Below, piece after piece: positions 42,941 to 51,686 of a stretch of DNA of 64,000 bases (its first letter is position 1; each line of letters begins with the position of its first letter). Below the pieces are notes generated by a model. The model saw only the letters and a program-made list of their open reading frames with translations. It had not been told where the DNA came from and ran no database searches. The stretch comes from Bacteroidia bacterium (lineage in GTDB: Bacteria; Bacteroidota; Bacteroidia; AKYH767-A; OLB10). The position numbers were made by a program, and so were the translations under genes. The DNA lies in assembly GCA_016788065.1 (NCBI GenBank), contig JAEUTI010000077.1, positions 34,628 through 98,627 on the forward strand, in the 5' to 3' direction.

Positions 42941-45025
42941 CTAGTTTCTTAAAGAGAGTGAGAATGCGCCGGATGCATTGACACTATGGCATGGAATATT
43001 TAATTGCTCCAATTCTTTAGTTAAACGTTCCGAGTCATTTTTGTTTACAGTGTTATCGAGCACAACCTGAGATGGTTTTAATTCTGAAACCAAATCATTG
43101 CCTGAAATTTTTATTTTACCCCGTAGGATTACAGTTGTTTTTAATTTAAGATAAGTTGGAAAGGAGTTTTTAGGAACAAACTTTATATCTGATAAAATCA
43201 CTACCCTATTCAAAGAATCAAGTTGCAAGGCATAATGGAAGTCAGGAGAAATTATTACAGTGTCCTTCAAAGTGGTTCCTTTTGTCAAAAGATGCAGATG
43301 AGCGGGATTTTGAGAGTTTATATCGATAAAAGATGTATCGTTAAAAATAAGAGAATGGTTTCCATCCATCAAAGAATACAAACTACTTTTTGGTGACTGA
43401 TAAACCGTAAATGAGAGTTGTGATCCGGATTCACAAGTGGCTAAAATTTTTGAACCTAAGAACAAAATCGTGGCAATCATAGACAATTGCAACCAGAGCA
43501 ATGATTTTTTGGTCAACCATAATGTAAAAACAATCATTCCTGCATAAATCAGAAGCGTTTCAAATCCGGAAATATAGATGTCGGTGGTTAATGCTCCCGG
43601 TAAAGAAGCAACCAGATTCACAAGTAAATTAAGCAGTAAAATACCTTTGGTAGTTATCCATCCAAAAATAATTCCCGCAAAGGGAATCCAATCGGTTACC
43701 AGAATTAAGAGTCCTGAATACATCACCCCTGTGGATAATGGAATGATAATAAGATTTGCAAACAGGAAGTAGTTTGGGAACTGATGAAACAAAAACATGC
43801 TCAATGGAAAAGTAGTTAACTGAGCTGCTAGTGAGACAGAAGTCAATTCCCAAATCATAAACATGATTTTATTGGGCGGAACCCATAATGGCAAAAGCAG
43901 TTTATGATAAAAGATGATTCCACAAACAGCCAGAAAAGAAAGTACAAAACCGGTACTTCTGATCAGAAATGGATCAAAAATAAATAGCAGAAAACAGGAA
44001 CCGCATAAAAGGTTGTAAACAGATGCATTTCTATCGACCCATTTGCCAAAAATCACAAAACTAATCATTGCTGCAGCCCTGATAACTGATGGTGAAAAGC
44101 CCGTAACCATTGCATAGAACCAAATCAGATTCAAAAGCAGGAAATATTTGAGGTGTCTGGTGAATCTTTTCTTATCCATCCAACCGGTCAACAAGGCAAG
44201 CAAATTATAAATAAGGGCTACATGCATTCCCGAAACGCACAATACATGCAACACTCCGGCATTGGAATAAGATAATTCCTGTTCTGGATCAAGCCAACCT
44301 TCATATCCTAGTAATAATGCTGCAGCCACACCTGATTCGTCTTTGTTGATATAACTTTCTATTTTTTGAAGCAGTTTTTCCCTTAAATCATAAGCTAAAG
44401 AAAAGTGGTTTGGTTCTGCCTTGTCGCTTAGGATTACTAAATCATTTTTATCAAGGAAGGCCTGATGGTGAACTCCTTTATTTCGCAGATATTCCCTGAA
44501 ATCAAAGGCCTCTGGATTTGAAGGGCCTGGCACAGGATGAAATTTAGCGGTAATCAGCAGGTTGTCATGATATTTCACTTTTAACTGATGTGATGTATCC
44601 CGCACATATAGCACCAGATTACCTCTGACAGGAATCCATTTTTCGCAGTTTTTAATGGCTTTTACTTTTGCAAAAATCCGAATCCCTTTTTTTGTTTCTG
44701 ATGCAGGTTCTGATGTTTCAACAGCTATGGTTGTGTGTTCTTTGAATGCAGAAAAGTGAGAATGGAAATTTCCCGCGTCAGTCAACCAGCTTAAGAGGCA
44801 TCCGATTCCCCAGAATGCTGTATAAAAAGGTATGCCAGCCATCCATCTTAATGCATATTTTCCGGTAGCATACTTGTTTTTTGTAAATAGCCAGGAAAGT
44901 AAAATTGCTACCGATGCAACAATTATGCAATTGATTATTAGCGGTTTGTAGTATAGGGTACTCAATATTCCGGCGCCAAAGGGAATTAAAAACCGGAAAA
45001 GCGGAAAACGGGTCCAGAACTTCAT
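42941..45025 (-). CDS. comEC: ComEC/Rec2-family DNA uptake channel protein
   Basis: 694 residues, polytopic. The N-terminal domain (DUF4131, about 30-200, with PEAFDFREYLRNKGVHHQAFL) and the Competence domain (about 225-500, with VLHVLCVSGMHVALIYNLLALL and GFSPSVIRAAAM) are clear. In transformable bacteria this forms the inner-membrane channel for single-stranded DNA. The C-terminal 150 residues do not carry the HxHxDH metal site of the full-length ComEC beta-lactamase-like domain, so the nuclease-like part is lost or degenerate, as in many Bacteroidota members. Other competence genes are not in the window. Confidence 0.9.
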   Translation of the reverse strand: MKFWTRFPLFRFLIPFGAGILSTLYYKPLIINCIIVASVAILLSWLFTKNKYATGKYALRWMAGIPFYTAFWGIGCLLSWLTDAGNFHSHFSAFKEHTTIAVETSEPASETKKGIRIFAKVKAIKNCEKWIPVRGNLVLYVRDTSHQLKVKYHDNLLITAKFHPVPGPSNPEAFDFREYLRNKGVHHQAFLDKNDLVILSDKAEPNHFSLAYDLREKLLQKIESYINKDESGVAAALLLGYEGWLDPEQELSYSNAGVLHVLCVSGMHVALIYNLLALLTGWMDKKRFTRHLKYFLLLNLIWFYAMVTGFSPSVIRAAAMISFVIFGKWVDRNASVYNLLCGSCFLLFIFDPFLIRSTGFVLSFLAVCGIIFYHKLLLPLWVPPNKIMFMIWELTSVSLAAQLTTFPLSMFLFHQFPNYFLFANLIIIPLSTGVMYSGLLILVTDWIPFAGIIFGWITTKGILLLNLLVNLVASLPGALTTDIYISGFETLLIYAGMIVFTLWLTKKSLLWLQLSMIATILFLGSKILATCESGSQLSFTVYQSPKSSLYSLMDGNHSLIFNDTSFIDINSQNPAHLHLLTKGTTLKDTVIISPDFHYALQLDSLNRVVILSDIKFVPKNSFPTYLKLKTTVILRGKIKISGNDLVSELKPSQVVLDNTVNKNDSERLTKELEQLNIPCHSVNASGAFSLSLRN

Positions 45026-45184
45026 AGCGAAAAGTCAAATTGAAAAGTGGTGCTAAAATAGCTAATTATTTAAATATCAGCAACTATTGAATAATTTCCG
45101 CTTTGCACAATAAACTGGATGCTCTGAAATACAACCGTTTAGTTATAATTGCATTTCTGCCCCCTTTTTTACCGATTAAATTTC

Positions 45185-45192
45185 TAAATTTG
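45185..45192 (+). promoter_or_regulatory. -7 box of the BNR-propeller T9SS gene
   Basis: TAAATTTG is an exact match, followed by C as often seen, with the ATG 34 nt further on. No TTTG at the expected -33 position. Confidence 0.5.
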
Positions 45193-45226
45193 CTGAAACA
45201 TAAATTCCTTAAAACAATCAATATCT

Positions 45227-46996
45227 ATGAAAAAACAATTACTAGCAGTAGCAATTTCATGCCTGTCGGTATTAGGGGTTCAGGCTCAGGGTACATGGGT
45301 ACCTCAGGCAACCGGATTTCCTAACGTATCAACAGGAGTATTTAACGTTAGCGTTTGCGATGCTAACACAGTTTGGATTTCATCTTATGATGGATCAGGT
45401 GGACAAGCAAATGTTCGCGATTTCTCTGTAACTATCGATGGTGGTGCAACCTGGATTCCTGGCGTTGTTCCTGCACCTGCAGGTCATGCCTGGTCAATGA
45501 TCCACGGTTTGGATGCAACTACAGCATGGGCAATATTTTATAATGCTACTGCCGGTACAGGTGGTGGAATCTGGAAAACTACTGACGGTGGTGTTACCTG
45601 GAATCAGCAAGGTGTTGGAACTATCTTCAATGCTTCTTCATTTCCTAACGTAGTTCATTTCTGGAATGCAAATGAAGGATTTGCAATGGGTGATCCAAAC
45701 CCAACTGAATTCGAATTGTATACTTCTGCAGATGGTGGTGCTACATGGACTCCGGTTCCTGGTGCAAACATTCCTGATCCAATCGCAGGTGAATATGGTA
45801 TCGTTAATCACTACACTGTTGTTGGTAACACCGTTTGGTTTGATACCAATAAAGGTCGTGTTTACAAGTCAACTGACAAAGGTTTAACATGGACTGTTTC
45901 TTCAACCGGAATTACGGTTCCTGCAAATGGTGCAATTGACTGTATCTTCTGGGATGCAAACAATGGTTTAGCTCGCCTTTATAACAATACTACAGGTGTG
46001 AACACAGTTCGTTCTTCTACAGATGGAGGTGCAACATGGACTCCAATCACTCCAACAGGCAACATGTTTGGTAGCGATATCAAACCAGTACCGGGAACTG
46101 CTTCACGTTTAATTTCAACTGGTGCTGCAACAGGTTTCATTGGTTCTTCTTACAGTGATGACGGTGGTTTGACCTGGGTTGACATTGAAACAGCTGCTCA
46201 AAGAACTGCTTTGGGTGTTTGGGATGTTAACACTATGTGGTCAGGTGGTTTCACTACTTCACCTTCATCAGATGGTATTTACAAATATGAGCCACTTTCA
46301 GTTGTTGCTTGCGGAGATCCATTGATCAATTCAGGAACAAGTGCTGCAGTTGATGCAACAGTATGTTTCGGAGATACTTTATTCTTCTCAACAATTGGTG
46401 CTAACCCTCCTACTGTTGGAACAACCTTTGGTTTCTCAATTATCGTTTCAACCGGCGATATCAGCGGAAATCCTGATCCTTTGTCTCAACCTGGAATTTT
46501 GGGTGGAACAGGAGTTCAATTCCCTGCTCCAAACCCTGCAAATACCATCTTGATTAACAATGCTGCTGTATTCCCAGCTGGTGTTTACTACTTTACTCCT
46601 GTGGTTTATGGAAATGCAACTGGAACAGGAAATATTACTGCTCTGACTTTAGATCCTGCTTGTACTTATACAGGAACATCTGTAATGGTGACCCTTTATG
46701 ATGTTGGTGATCCAGCTTGTGCAGTTGGTTTATCTGAACTCAACGGTGCTTCACTTTCAGTTTCAGCTTCTCAAATGGGTTCTGTATTGAACCTGAATAT
46801 CGGTTCTGCAAATGCAGGTCAGGTAACAGCTGAAGTTTATGATGTTACTGGTCGTATGATTGCTTCTGAACTAGTTTCTGTTTCTACAGGAATGAATTCT
46901 CACAAATTGGATGCTTCAACTTTCAGCGCAGGTACTTATGTAGTACGTGTATTGGATGGTTCTAATGTAGCAACTACCAAATTGGTTAAATTCTAA
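45227..46996 (+). CDS. T9SS surface protein with BNR/Ycf48-like propeller
   Basis: 589 residues. Signal peptide (1-20, GVQAQ). Residues about 25-375 contain repeated blades with the sialidase Asp-box (S-x-D-x-G-x-T-W: TIDGGATW, TTDGGVTW, TSADGGATW, STDKGLTW, STDGGATW), which build a Ycf48-like beta-propeller. A Cys-containing domain follows (about 378-500), then a type A T9SS sorting domain (LNLNIGSANAG to ATTKLVKF). The codon choice (GGT, GCT, ACT, AAC, TTC, CGT) differs from its neighbours and suggests strong expression. A sialidase function is not implied: the Asp-boxes are structural and no catalytic Arg triad is evident. Confidence 0.88.
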   Translation: MKKQLLAVAISCLSVLGVQAQGTWVPQATGFPNVSTGVFNVSVCDANTVWISSYDGSGGQANVRDFSVTIDGGATWIPGVVPAPAGHAWSMIHGLDATTAWAIFYNATAGTGGGIWKTTDGGVTWNQQGVGTIFNASSFPNVVHFWNANEGFAMGDPNPTEFELYTSADGGATWTPVPGANIPDPIAGEYGIVNHYTVVGNTVWFDTNKGRVYKSTDKGLTWTVSSTGITVPANGAIDCIFWDANNGLARLYNNTTGVNTVRSSTDGGATWTPITPTGNMFGSDIKPVPGTASRLISTGAATGFIGSSYSDDGGLTWVDIETAAQRTALGVWDVNTMWSGGFTTSPSSDGIYKYEPLSVVACGDPLINSGTSAAVDATVCFGDTLFFSTIGANPPTVGTTFGFSIIVSTGDISGNPDPLSQPGILGGTGVQFPAPNPANTILINNAAVFPAGVYYFTPVVYGNATGTGNITALTLDPACTYTGTSVMVTLYDVGDPACAVGLSELNGASLSVSASQMGSVLNLNIGSANAGQVTAEVYDVTGRMIASELVSVSTGMNSHKLDASTFSAGTYVVRVLDGSNVATTKLVKF

Positions 46997-47015
46997 TTCA
47001 CCTTTCAGTGAATCG

Positions 47016-47052
47016 AAGAGGCTGTCCCGAAAAGGACAGCCTCTTTTTTTTA
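47016..47052 (+). terminator. Strong intrinsic terminator
   Basis: AAGAGGCTGTCC pairs with GGACAGCCTCTT (12 bp) around a 6-nt loop, followed by eight T's. It ends transcription of the propeller gene. Confidence 0.94.
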
Positions 47053-47089
47053 TGCAATTCTCAACTGTTCTTTTAAACAAACTGATTCT

Positions 47090-47097
47090 TATATTTG
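47090..47097 (+). promoter_or_regulatory. -7 box 5 nt before the rhomboid start codon
   Basis: TATATTTG matches TAnnTTTG exactly; the ATG at 47103 follows after 5 nt. The frame is open from an ATG at 47052 inside the terminator, so the box settles the start at 47103. Confidence 0.5.
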
Positions 47098-47102
47098 CAG
47101 AC

Positions 47103-47714
47103 ATGAGCATTACCAATATAATTGTTGTAATAACTGCCCTGGTATCCATTGCTGCGTTTTATCATAGGGATACAATGATAAGGTTGCTTTTTAATCCTTA
47201 TATGGTTTCTGAACGGGGACAATGGTACAGGTTTATTACCTCCGGTTTTGTTCATGCAGACTGGATCCATTTGCTCATAAATATGCTCGTGTTCTGGAGT
47301 TTTGGTTCCGTTGTTGAACACTATTACAATGCTTTGTTTGAAGAAAAAGGTCCCTGGTATTTCATACTGCTCTACCTTGGCGGGATTGTTATTGCCATCA
47401 CACCAACTTACAAAAAACACATGCATAATGCCGGATATAATTCCCTGGGTGCATCCGGTGCTGTTTCTGCGGTGCTGTTTGCTGCCATTTTATTCAGGCC
47501 AATGGAAAAGGTTTATTTGTACGGGATTATCGGTCTTCCCGGAATATTCATCGGAGTGGCCTACCTGATGTATAGCTATTACATGGATAAAAAAGGAGGC
47601 GATTTCGTCAATCACGATGCACATTTCTGGGGTGCTGTTTTTGGTGTGTTATTCACGGTGATGCTAAAGCCATCCGTATTTCTTCATTTCCTCGATCAGT
47701 TAACCTCATTCTGA
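47103..47714 (+). CDS. Rhomboid family intramembrane serine protease
   Basis: 203 residues from the ATG at 47103; the upstream ATG at 47052 falls in the terminator T-run and before the promoter box. Rhomboid signatures: HADWIHLLINMLVFWSFG (HxxxN helix 2), the catalytic serine in GASGAV (Ser118) and the catalytic histidine in AHFWGAVFG (His174). Six membrane helices are expected. It cleaves transmembrane substrates within the bilayer; substrate unknown. The ATG of the next gene overlaps its stop (TGATG), so it leads a three-gene operon. Confidence 0.93.
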   Translation: MSITNIIVVITALVSIAAFYHRDTMIRLLFNPYMVSERGQWYRFITSGFVHADWIHLLINMLVFWSFGSVVEHYYNALFEEKGPWYFILLYLGGIVIAITPTYKKHMHNAGYNSLGASGAVSAVLFAAILFRPMEKVYLYGIIGLPGIFIGVAYLMYSYYMDKKGGDFVNHDAHFWGAVFGVLFTVMLKPSVFLHFLDQLTSF

Positions 47715-48211
47715 TGTATTCCAATCGTAAAGTTATTTTTCTGGATCGTGACGGAGTTATAAACCGTGATGCCGGAGATTATACTTACCAATGGGAAAAA
47801 TTTGAATTTTTACCCGGATTATTTCATGCGCTTCAGGAATTGCAAGCTAAAGGATTTTCCTTCATCATTATTACCAACCAGGCTGGCATCAGTAAAGGAA
47901 TTTATACCCACCATGATGTGAATGCATTGCACACAAAAATGATGGAATCTTTTAAGTCAAATGGAATTTCGATTTTAGAGATTTATTACTGTCCGCATCA
48001 TGATAGTATTGAAAAGTGTTTGTGTCGGAAACCGGGCTCCTTGATGGTTGAAAAAGCATTGGCGAGATTTCAACTCGATCCATCGCAGTGTTATTTCATT
48101 GGCGACAGAGAGCGCGACATTTTAGCAGGAAACGGAGCTGGTGTAAAAGGAATTCTGGTTCCGGAGAATAGTGATCTCAGAAATTATATTCAACAAATTC
48201 AGGTTACCTGA
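47714..48211 (+). CDS. GmhB-like HAD phosphatase (D-glycero-manno-heptose-1,7-bisphosphate 7-phosphatase type)
   Basis: 165 residues. HAD motifs: FLDRDGVIN (Asp11 nucleophile, Asp13 acid), IITNQAG, and GDRERD. A zinc site C-P-H-H...C-x-C (YYCPHHDSIEKCLCRKP) is the hallmark of the GmhB/HisB-N subfamily. The expected reaction is dephosphorylation of heptose bisphosphate for lipopolysaccharide inner core; related members dephosphorylate histidinol phosphate. The absence of HisB or Gmh neighbours leaves the exact substrate open. Overlaps the rhomboid stop by one base. Confidence 0.88.
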   Translation: MYSNRKVIFLDRDGVINRDAGDYTYQWEKFEFLPGLFHALQELQAKGFSFIIITNQAGISKGIYTHHDVNALHTKMMESFKSNGISILEIYYCPHHDSIEKCLCRKPGSLMVEKALARFQLDPSQCYFIGDRERDILAGNGAGVKGILVPENSDLRNYIQQIQVT

Positions 48212-48216
48212 AACTC

Positions 48217-49065
48217 ATGCTTTCCTACATAATTTATAATGGTCACTTGCTCCCTTCCGGGGATGCTTTTGCAACGGCTGATTCCAGAGCCCTCAGGTTT
48301 GGTGATGGGATTTTTGAAACCATTAAAGTGGTTGATGGTCGGATACTGTTTTTGGACGATCACATTTTGCGGATGCAGGAAGGAATGAGAACTTTATCGA
48401 TGTCCTTACCGGTCGAAAACCTGCCGCATTTTGTTGCTGATCAGATTTTGAAGCTGCTGGAAGCAAACAAAACTACTAGTGCCAGAGTAAGAATTACCAT
48501 TTGGCGTTCCGGAAGCGGGTTTTATTTGCCTGAAAATAACGTTTCTGAAATTTTGTTTTCCGCAAGTCATCTTGATCAAAAAAACTATCATTTAGATAAG
48601 TCCGGTTTGTCGGTTGGAATTTTGACAGGCCAGCAAAAATCTCCGGGTGATTTAGCGAATATCAAATCGTTAAATAGTCAGCTTTATGTTTTTGCTGCAA
48701 TTAAAGGTAAAGAGATGGGCTTCGATGAAATGTTAATTTGCAACACTAATTGGAACATTATTGAATCGACATCCTCCTCAATCTTTATAGTGACGGGTAG
48801 ATCATTAGTCACTCCTCCCCTTTCCGATGGTTGTATTGCAGGTGTGATGCGGAAAAATATTATCCGGATTGCATTGAATGCGGGCATTCAGGTGACAGAA
48901 CATTCAATTACTGAAAGCGACTTAATAGTTGCTGATGAAGTTTGGCTAACCAATGTAATTCAGGGAATCAAAGTAGTTGTTTCTTTTAGAGAGAAAAACT
49001 ACCAATGTGTAATAGCTGAGAAGATGATCACCTTGATAAATCAGGAAAGTATATCAAATTCCTGA
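48217..49065 (+). CDS. Class IV aminotransferase (PabC/IlvE-like)
   Basis: 282 residues, pyridoxal-phosphate fold type IV. Key parts: IIYNGHLLPSGDAFATADSRALRFGDGIFETIKV, the catalytic Lys in ANIKSLNSQLY, EMLICNTNWNIIESTSSSIFIV and PPLSDGCIAGVMR. The family includes 4-amino-4-deoxychorismate lyase (folate synthesis), branched-chain and D-amino-acid aminotransferases. The compact size and the NIKSLN segment lean to PabC, but the sequence alone does not settle it. Last gene of the 47103 operon; converges with the ABC-F gene with a 1-nt gap. Confidence 0.85.
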   Translation: MLSYIIYNGHLLPSGDAFATADSRALRFGDGIFETIKVVDGRILFLDDHILRMQEGMRTLSMSLPVENLPHFVADQILKLLEANKTTSARVRITIWRSGSGFYLPENNVSEILFSASHLDQKNYHLDKSGLSVGILTGQQKSPGDLANIKSLNSQLYVFAAIKGKEMGFDEMLICNTNWNIIESTSSSIFIVTGRSLVTPPLSDGCIAGVMRKNIIRIALNAGIQVTEHSITESDLIVADEVWLTNVIQGIKVVVSFREKNYQCVIAEKMITLINQESISNS

Positions 49066-49066
49066 A

Positions 49067-50935
49067 TCAGGCCTTTTCGGAAAGCTCCAGCCAACGCATG
49101 GTTTTTTCGTCAATCAGGTTATTCGTGATGCCGAATTGTTTAGATGCTTCTGCAATAGCTGCAGGATCAGCCGCGCCATCTGATAAAAGCAGTTCTATAG
49201 TTTTTCTTTTTGCTTCCAGTTCGGCAATTTCCGTTTCCAATTTTGAAAGTTCCTTTTGTTCAGCATAAGTAAGTTTTACCTTCTTATTGGTCTTTTCAAT
49301 TTTCGCAACTGCTTTTTCCTGGCGTTCGGCATCTTGTTTAAGTTTCAGGGCATCTTTGAGTTCTTCACGATAGGCGGTGTAATTTCCATTGATATCCTTC
49401 ACTTTCCCATCGCCTTCCAGAACAAAAATATGGTCTACCAATCGATCCATAAAATAACGGTCGTGAGTAACCAGTAACATGCATCCCTGATAATTTTGAA
49501 GGAAGTCTTCGAGCAAATTCAGGGTTACAATATCCAAATCATTGGTGGGTTCATCCAGAATCAGAAAATTTGGATTCTTAAGCAGGATGGTTAATAAATA
49601 CAATCTGCGCTTCTCACCGCCACTTAATTTCGAGACATAAGTAAATTGCTTGGAACCTTTAAATTGAAAATGATTCAGAAACTGTCCGACTGCGATCCAG
49701 TTCCCGTTTCCGGTCTCCACATATTCTGCAATATCTTTTACAACTTCTATGACACGTTTATCATCTGGCAAACGCATTCCTTCCTGGGAGTAATAACCAA
49801 AAACCATAGTCTCACCTGCTTTGATGCGACCGGCTTCGGGCTTCACATGTCCCATGATCATATTCAGCAGTGTAGATTTTCCGGAGCCATTTTTACCTAC
49901 TATTCCAATTTTTTCACCACGTTTGAAAGTATGCGAAAAATCTTTCAGCAGCACTTTATTGTCGTAAGATTTACAGATGTTTTCCAGTTCGAGAATCTTA
50001 CTTCCCATTCTGGCCATCTGCAAAGTGATTTGCATTTTTTCTTCTACTTTTCCTGAATTAGCCTTTTCTTCCAGTTCATAAAATGAATCGATTCGAGCTT
50101 TTTGTTTGGTTCCTCTTGCTTTAGGTTGACGTCGCATCCATTCCAGTTCTGTTCGCATCAGATTCTGGGCTTTATCAATTTCGCGTCCTTCTCTGAATTC
50201 GCGTTCGTCCTTTTTTTCCAGGTAGTAAGCGTAATTACCTTTATAAATATGGATTTTATTTCTGTCGAGTTCGCCTATAGTGTCACAAACACTATCAATA
50301 AAATACCTGTCGTGAGAAATCAACAAAACGGTTTTATTCAGAGAACAGAGATAATTTTCGAGCCATTCAATCATCTCCAGATCGAGGTGATTGGTAGGTT
50401 CATCCAGCAATAATAAATCAGGTTCTTCAATTAGTAAACGAGCTAAAGCAACTCTTTTTTTCTGTCCGCCCGATAGTGTACCTGCTTTTTGTTCCAGGTC
50501 ATGCAGACCTAAGCGTGATAAAACTTCTCTGGCTTTAGCTTCATAATCCCATGCCCCCAAATGATCAATTTCATCAATCAATTGTTGCAGTAATTCCGGA
50601 TTCGAATGGTCGCCGGAATCAATATGCGTTTCATAGGCTCCCAATGCTTTTAATACAGGATTTGAAGAATCAAAAATGGTATCAATAATTGCTGAATCGG
50701 GATGCAACCAGGGATCTTGTTCCAGATATCCAATGGTGATCGAATTTCGGACACTTACTGTACCTGAATCGGGACTTTCTTTGCCTGCAAGAATTTTTAA
50801 GAGAGTTGTCTTACCACTGCCATTAGCAGCAATAAGTGCCATCTTTTGATTTTTCTGGAGAGATATACTGATTCCTGAAAAAAGAACAGTTTCTGTAAAA
50901 GCTTTTGAAAGCCCTTCTGCGGTTAAATAATTCAC
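49067..50935 (-). CDS. ABC-F ATPase (Uup/EttA-like)
   Basis: 622 residues from a GTG at 50935. Two ABC domains in one chain without membrane helices: Walker A GSGKTT and GSGKST, signatures LSGGQKKR and LSGGEKRR, Walker B LLLDEPTNHLDL and LILDEPTNDLDI, with the linker between them (about 240-310) and a C-terminal helical coiled coil (about 540-622) as in Uup. These proteins act on ribosomes or DNA-associated processes rather than as transporters. A -7 box lies only 4 nt before the GTG. Divergent from the lipoprotein gene at 51018. Confidence 0.93.
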   Translation of the reverse strand: MNYLTAEGLSKAFTETVLFSGISISLQKNQKMALIAANGSGKTTLLKILAGKESPDSGTVSVRNSITIGYLEQDPWLHPDSAIIDTIFDSSNPVLKALGAYETHIDSGDHSNPELLQQLIDEIDHLGAWDYEAKAREVLSRLGLHDLEQKAGTLSGGQKKRVALARLLIEEPDLLLLDEPTNHLDLEMIEWLENYLCSLNKTVLLISHDRYFIDSVCDTIGELDRNKIHIYKGNYAYYLEKKDEREFREGREIDKAQNLMRTELEWMRRQPKARGTKQKARIDSFYELEEKANSGKVEEKMQITLQMARMGSKILELENICKSYDNKVLLKDFSHTFKRGEKIGIVGKNGSGKSTLLNMIMGHVKPEAGRIKAGETMVFGYYSQEGMRLPDDKRVIEVVKDIAEYVETGNGNWIAVGQFLNHFQFKGSKQFTYVSKLSGGEKRRLYLLTILLKNPNFLILDEPTNDLDIVTLNLLEDFLQNYQGCMLLVTHDRYFMDRLVDHIFVLEGDGKVKDINGNYTAYREELKDALKLKQDAERQEKAVAKIEKTNKKVKLTYAEQKELSKLETEIAELEAKRKTIELLLSDGAADPAAIAEASKQFGITNNLIDEKTMRWLELSEKA

Positions 50936-50939
50936 ATCA

Positions 50940-50997
50940 CAAAATTAGCAATTTTACTGCCTTTTAGCTCTTATTTATTCTTAAAGTTATACTTTTG
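50940..50997. promoter_or_regulatory. Divergent -7 boxes for the ABC-F and lipoprotein genes
   Basis: The minus strand has TAATTTTG at 50947-50940 (ABC-F) and the plus strand TACTTTTG at 50990-50997 (lipoprotein); both are exact TAnnTTTG matches. The ABC-F GTG lies 4 nt past its box; the lipoprotein ATG lies 20 nt past the other. Confidence 0.5.
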
Positions 50998-51017
50998 CAC
51001 AAACTCACATAAAAAAC

Positions 51018-51578
51018 ATGAAAAATCTATTAAAATTTCTTTCTTTATTGTTGATTGCCAGCTCAATATCGCTGTTTGTAACTTCTTGTGGAGATGACGA
51101 TGATGATCAGACAACTCCATCTACACCAACAGCAACATGTTCTGATGGAATCCAGAATCAGGGTGAAACCGGAATTGACTGTGGTGGACCTTGTGCTGCC
51201 TGCCCTACGGTAAGTGATACTTCTTACACTGCCAAAGTTGATGGTGTTGTGTGGGAAGCTGATAATATCGCTGTTACGAATAGCCCTGCAACTAAAATTA
51301 CACTTGTAGGAATAGAAAGTGGAACCGGAACCAGACTTACACTTACCTACAGTGGACCATTTACCACTGGAACAGTAGCAATGGGTTCTACATTCGTTGC
51401 AGAGTACCGAAATGCAGCAGGTACTCCTTTTGGAGGTATCAGTGGCTCCATTACATTTACTAAGTTTAATACTGCTACAAAGGTAATTTCAGCAACTTTC
51501 AATTGTAATGTGAAAGATAACAATAACAATATTACGAAAGTAATAACCAATGGCGTTATCGAAAATATTGAATATTAA
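51018..51578 (+). CDS. Lipoprotein with CGGPC motif (DUF6252-like)
   Basis: 186 residues. Lipoprotein signal with VTSC (Cys24), then an Asp-rich stretch and one Cys module CSDGIQNQGETGIDCGGPCAAC (six-Cys-like loop, residues about 43-63). The remainder (about 70-186) is a beta-rich domain with AKVDGVVWEADN and EYRNAAGTPFGG, similar to DUF6252/lipocalin-like surface proteins. Paralogous to the next gene, sharing the Cys module and the KVDGV..W...ITF...T plan. Function unknown; probably surface-exposed. Confidence 0.78.
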   Translation: MKNLLKFLSLLLIASSISLFVTSCGDDDDDQTTPSTPTATCSDGIQNQGETGIDCGGPCAACPTVSDTSYTAKVDGVVWEADNIAVTNSPATKITLVGIESGTGTRLTLTYSGPFTTGTVAMGSTFVAEYRNAAGTPFGGISGSITFTKFNTATKVISATFNCNVKDNNNNITKVITNGVIENIEY

Positions 51579-51596
51579 TATATTACAAGCTAATTT

Positions 51597-51624
51597 AAAG
51601 CCCTTCCCCGGAAGGGCTTTTTTT
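51597..51624 (+). terminator. Intrinsic terminator
   Basis: AAAGCCCTTC pairs with GAAGGGCTTT around the CCCG tetraloop, followed by seven T's. It separates the two lipoprotein genes. Confidence 0.92.
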
Positions 51625-51633
51625 ATGCTTATT

Positions 51634-51656
51634 ACCTGAAACACATGGTTTCAGGT
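51634..51656. repeat. 9-bp perfect inverted repeat between lipoprotein genes
   Basis: ACCTGAAAC and GTTTCAGGT with a 5-nt loop, 31 nt before the ATG at 51687 and after the terminator. It is not followed by T's. Could be an operator or an mRNA leader hairpin. Confidence 0.5.
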
Positions 51657-51686
51657 TGCGTATAAGTGCTTCAAATTGATGCCAAA

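Noticed and set aside
45227..46996. Sialidase
   Set aside because: The Asp-box repeats fit a Ycf48-like propeller; no catalytic Arg triad or FRIP motif is seen.
47052..47102. Start of the rhomboid protein at the upstream ATG (47052)
   Set aside because: That ATG sits in the terminator T-run and upstream of the -7 box, so it would not be transcribed from the local promoter.
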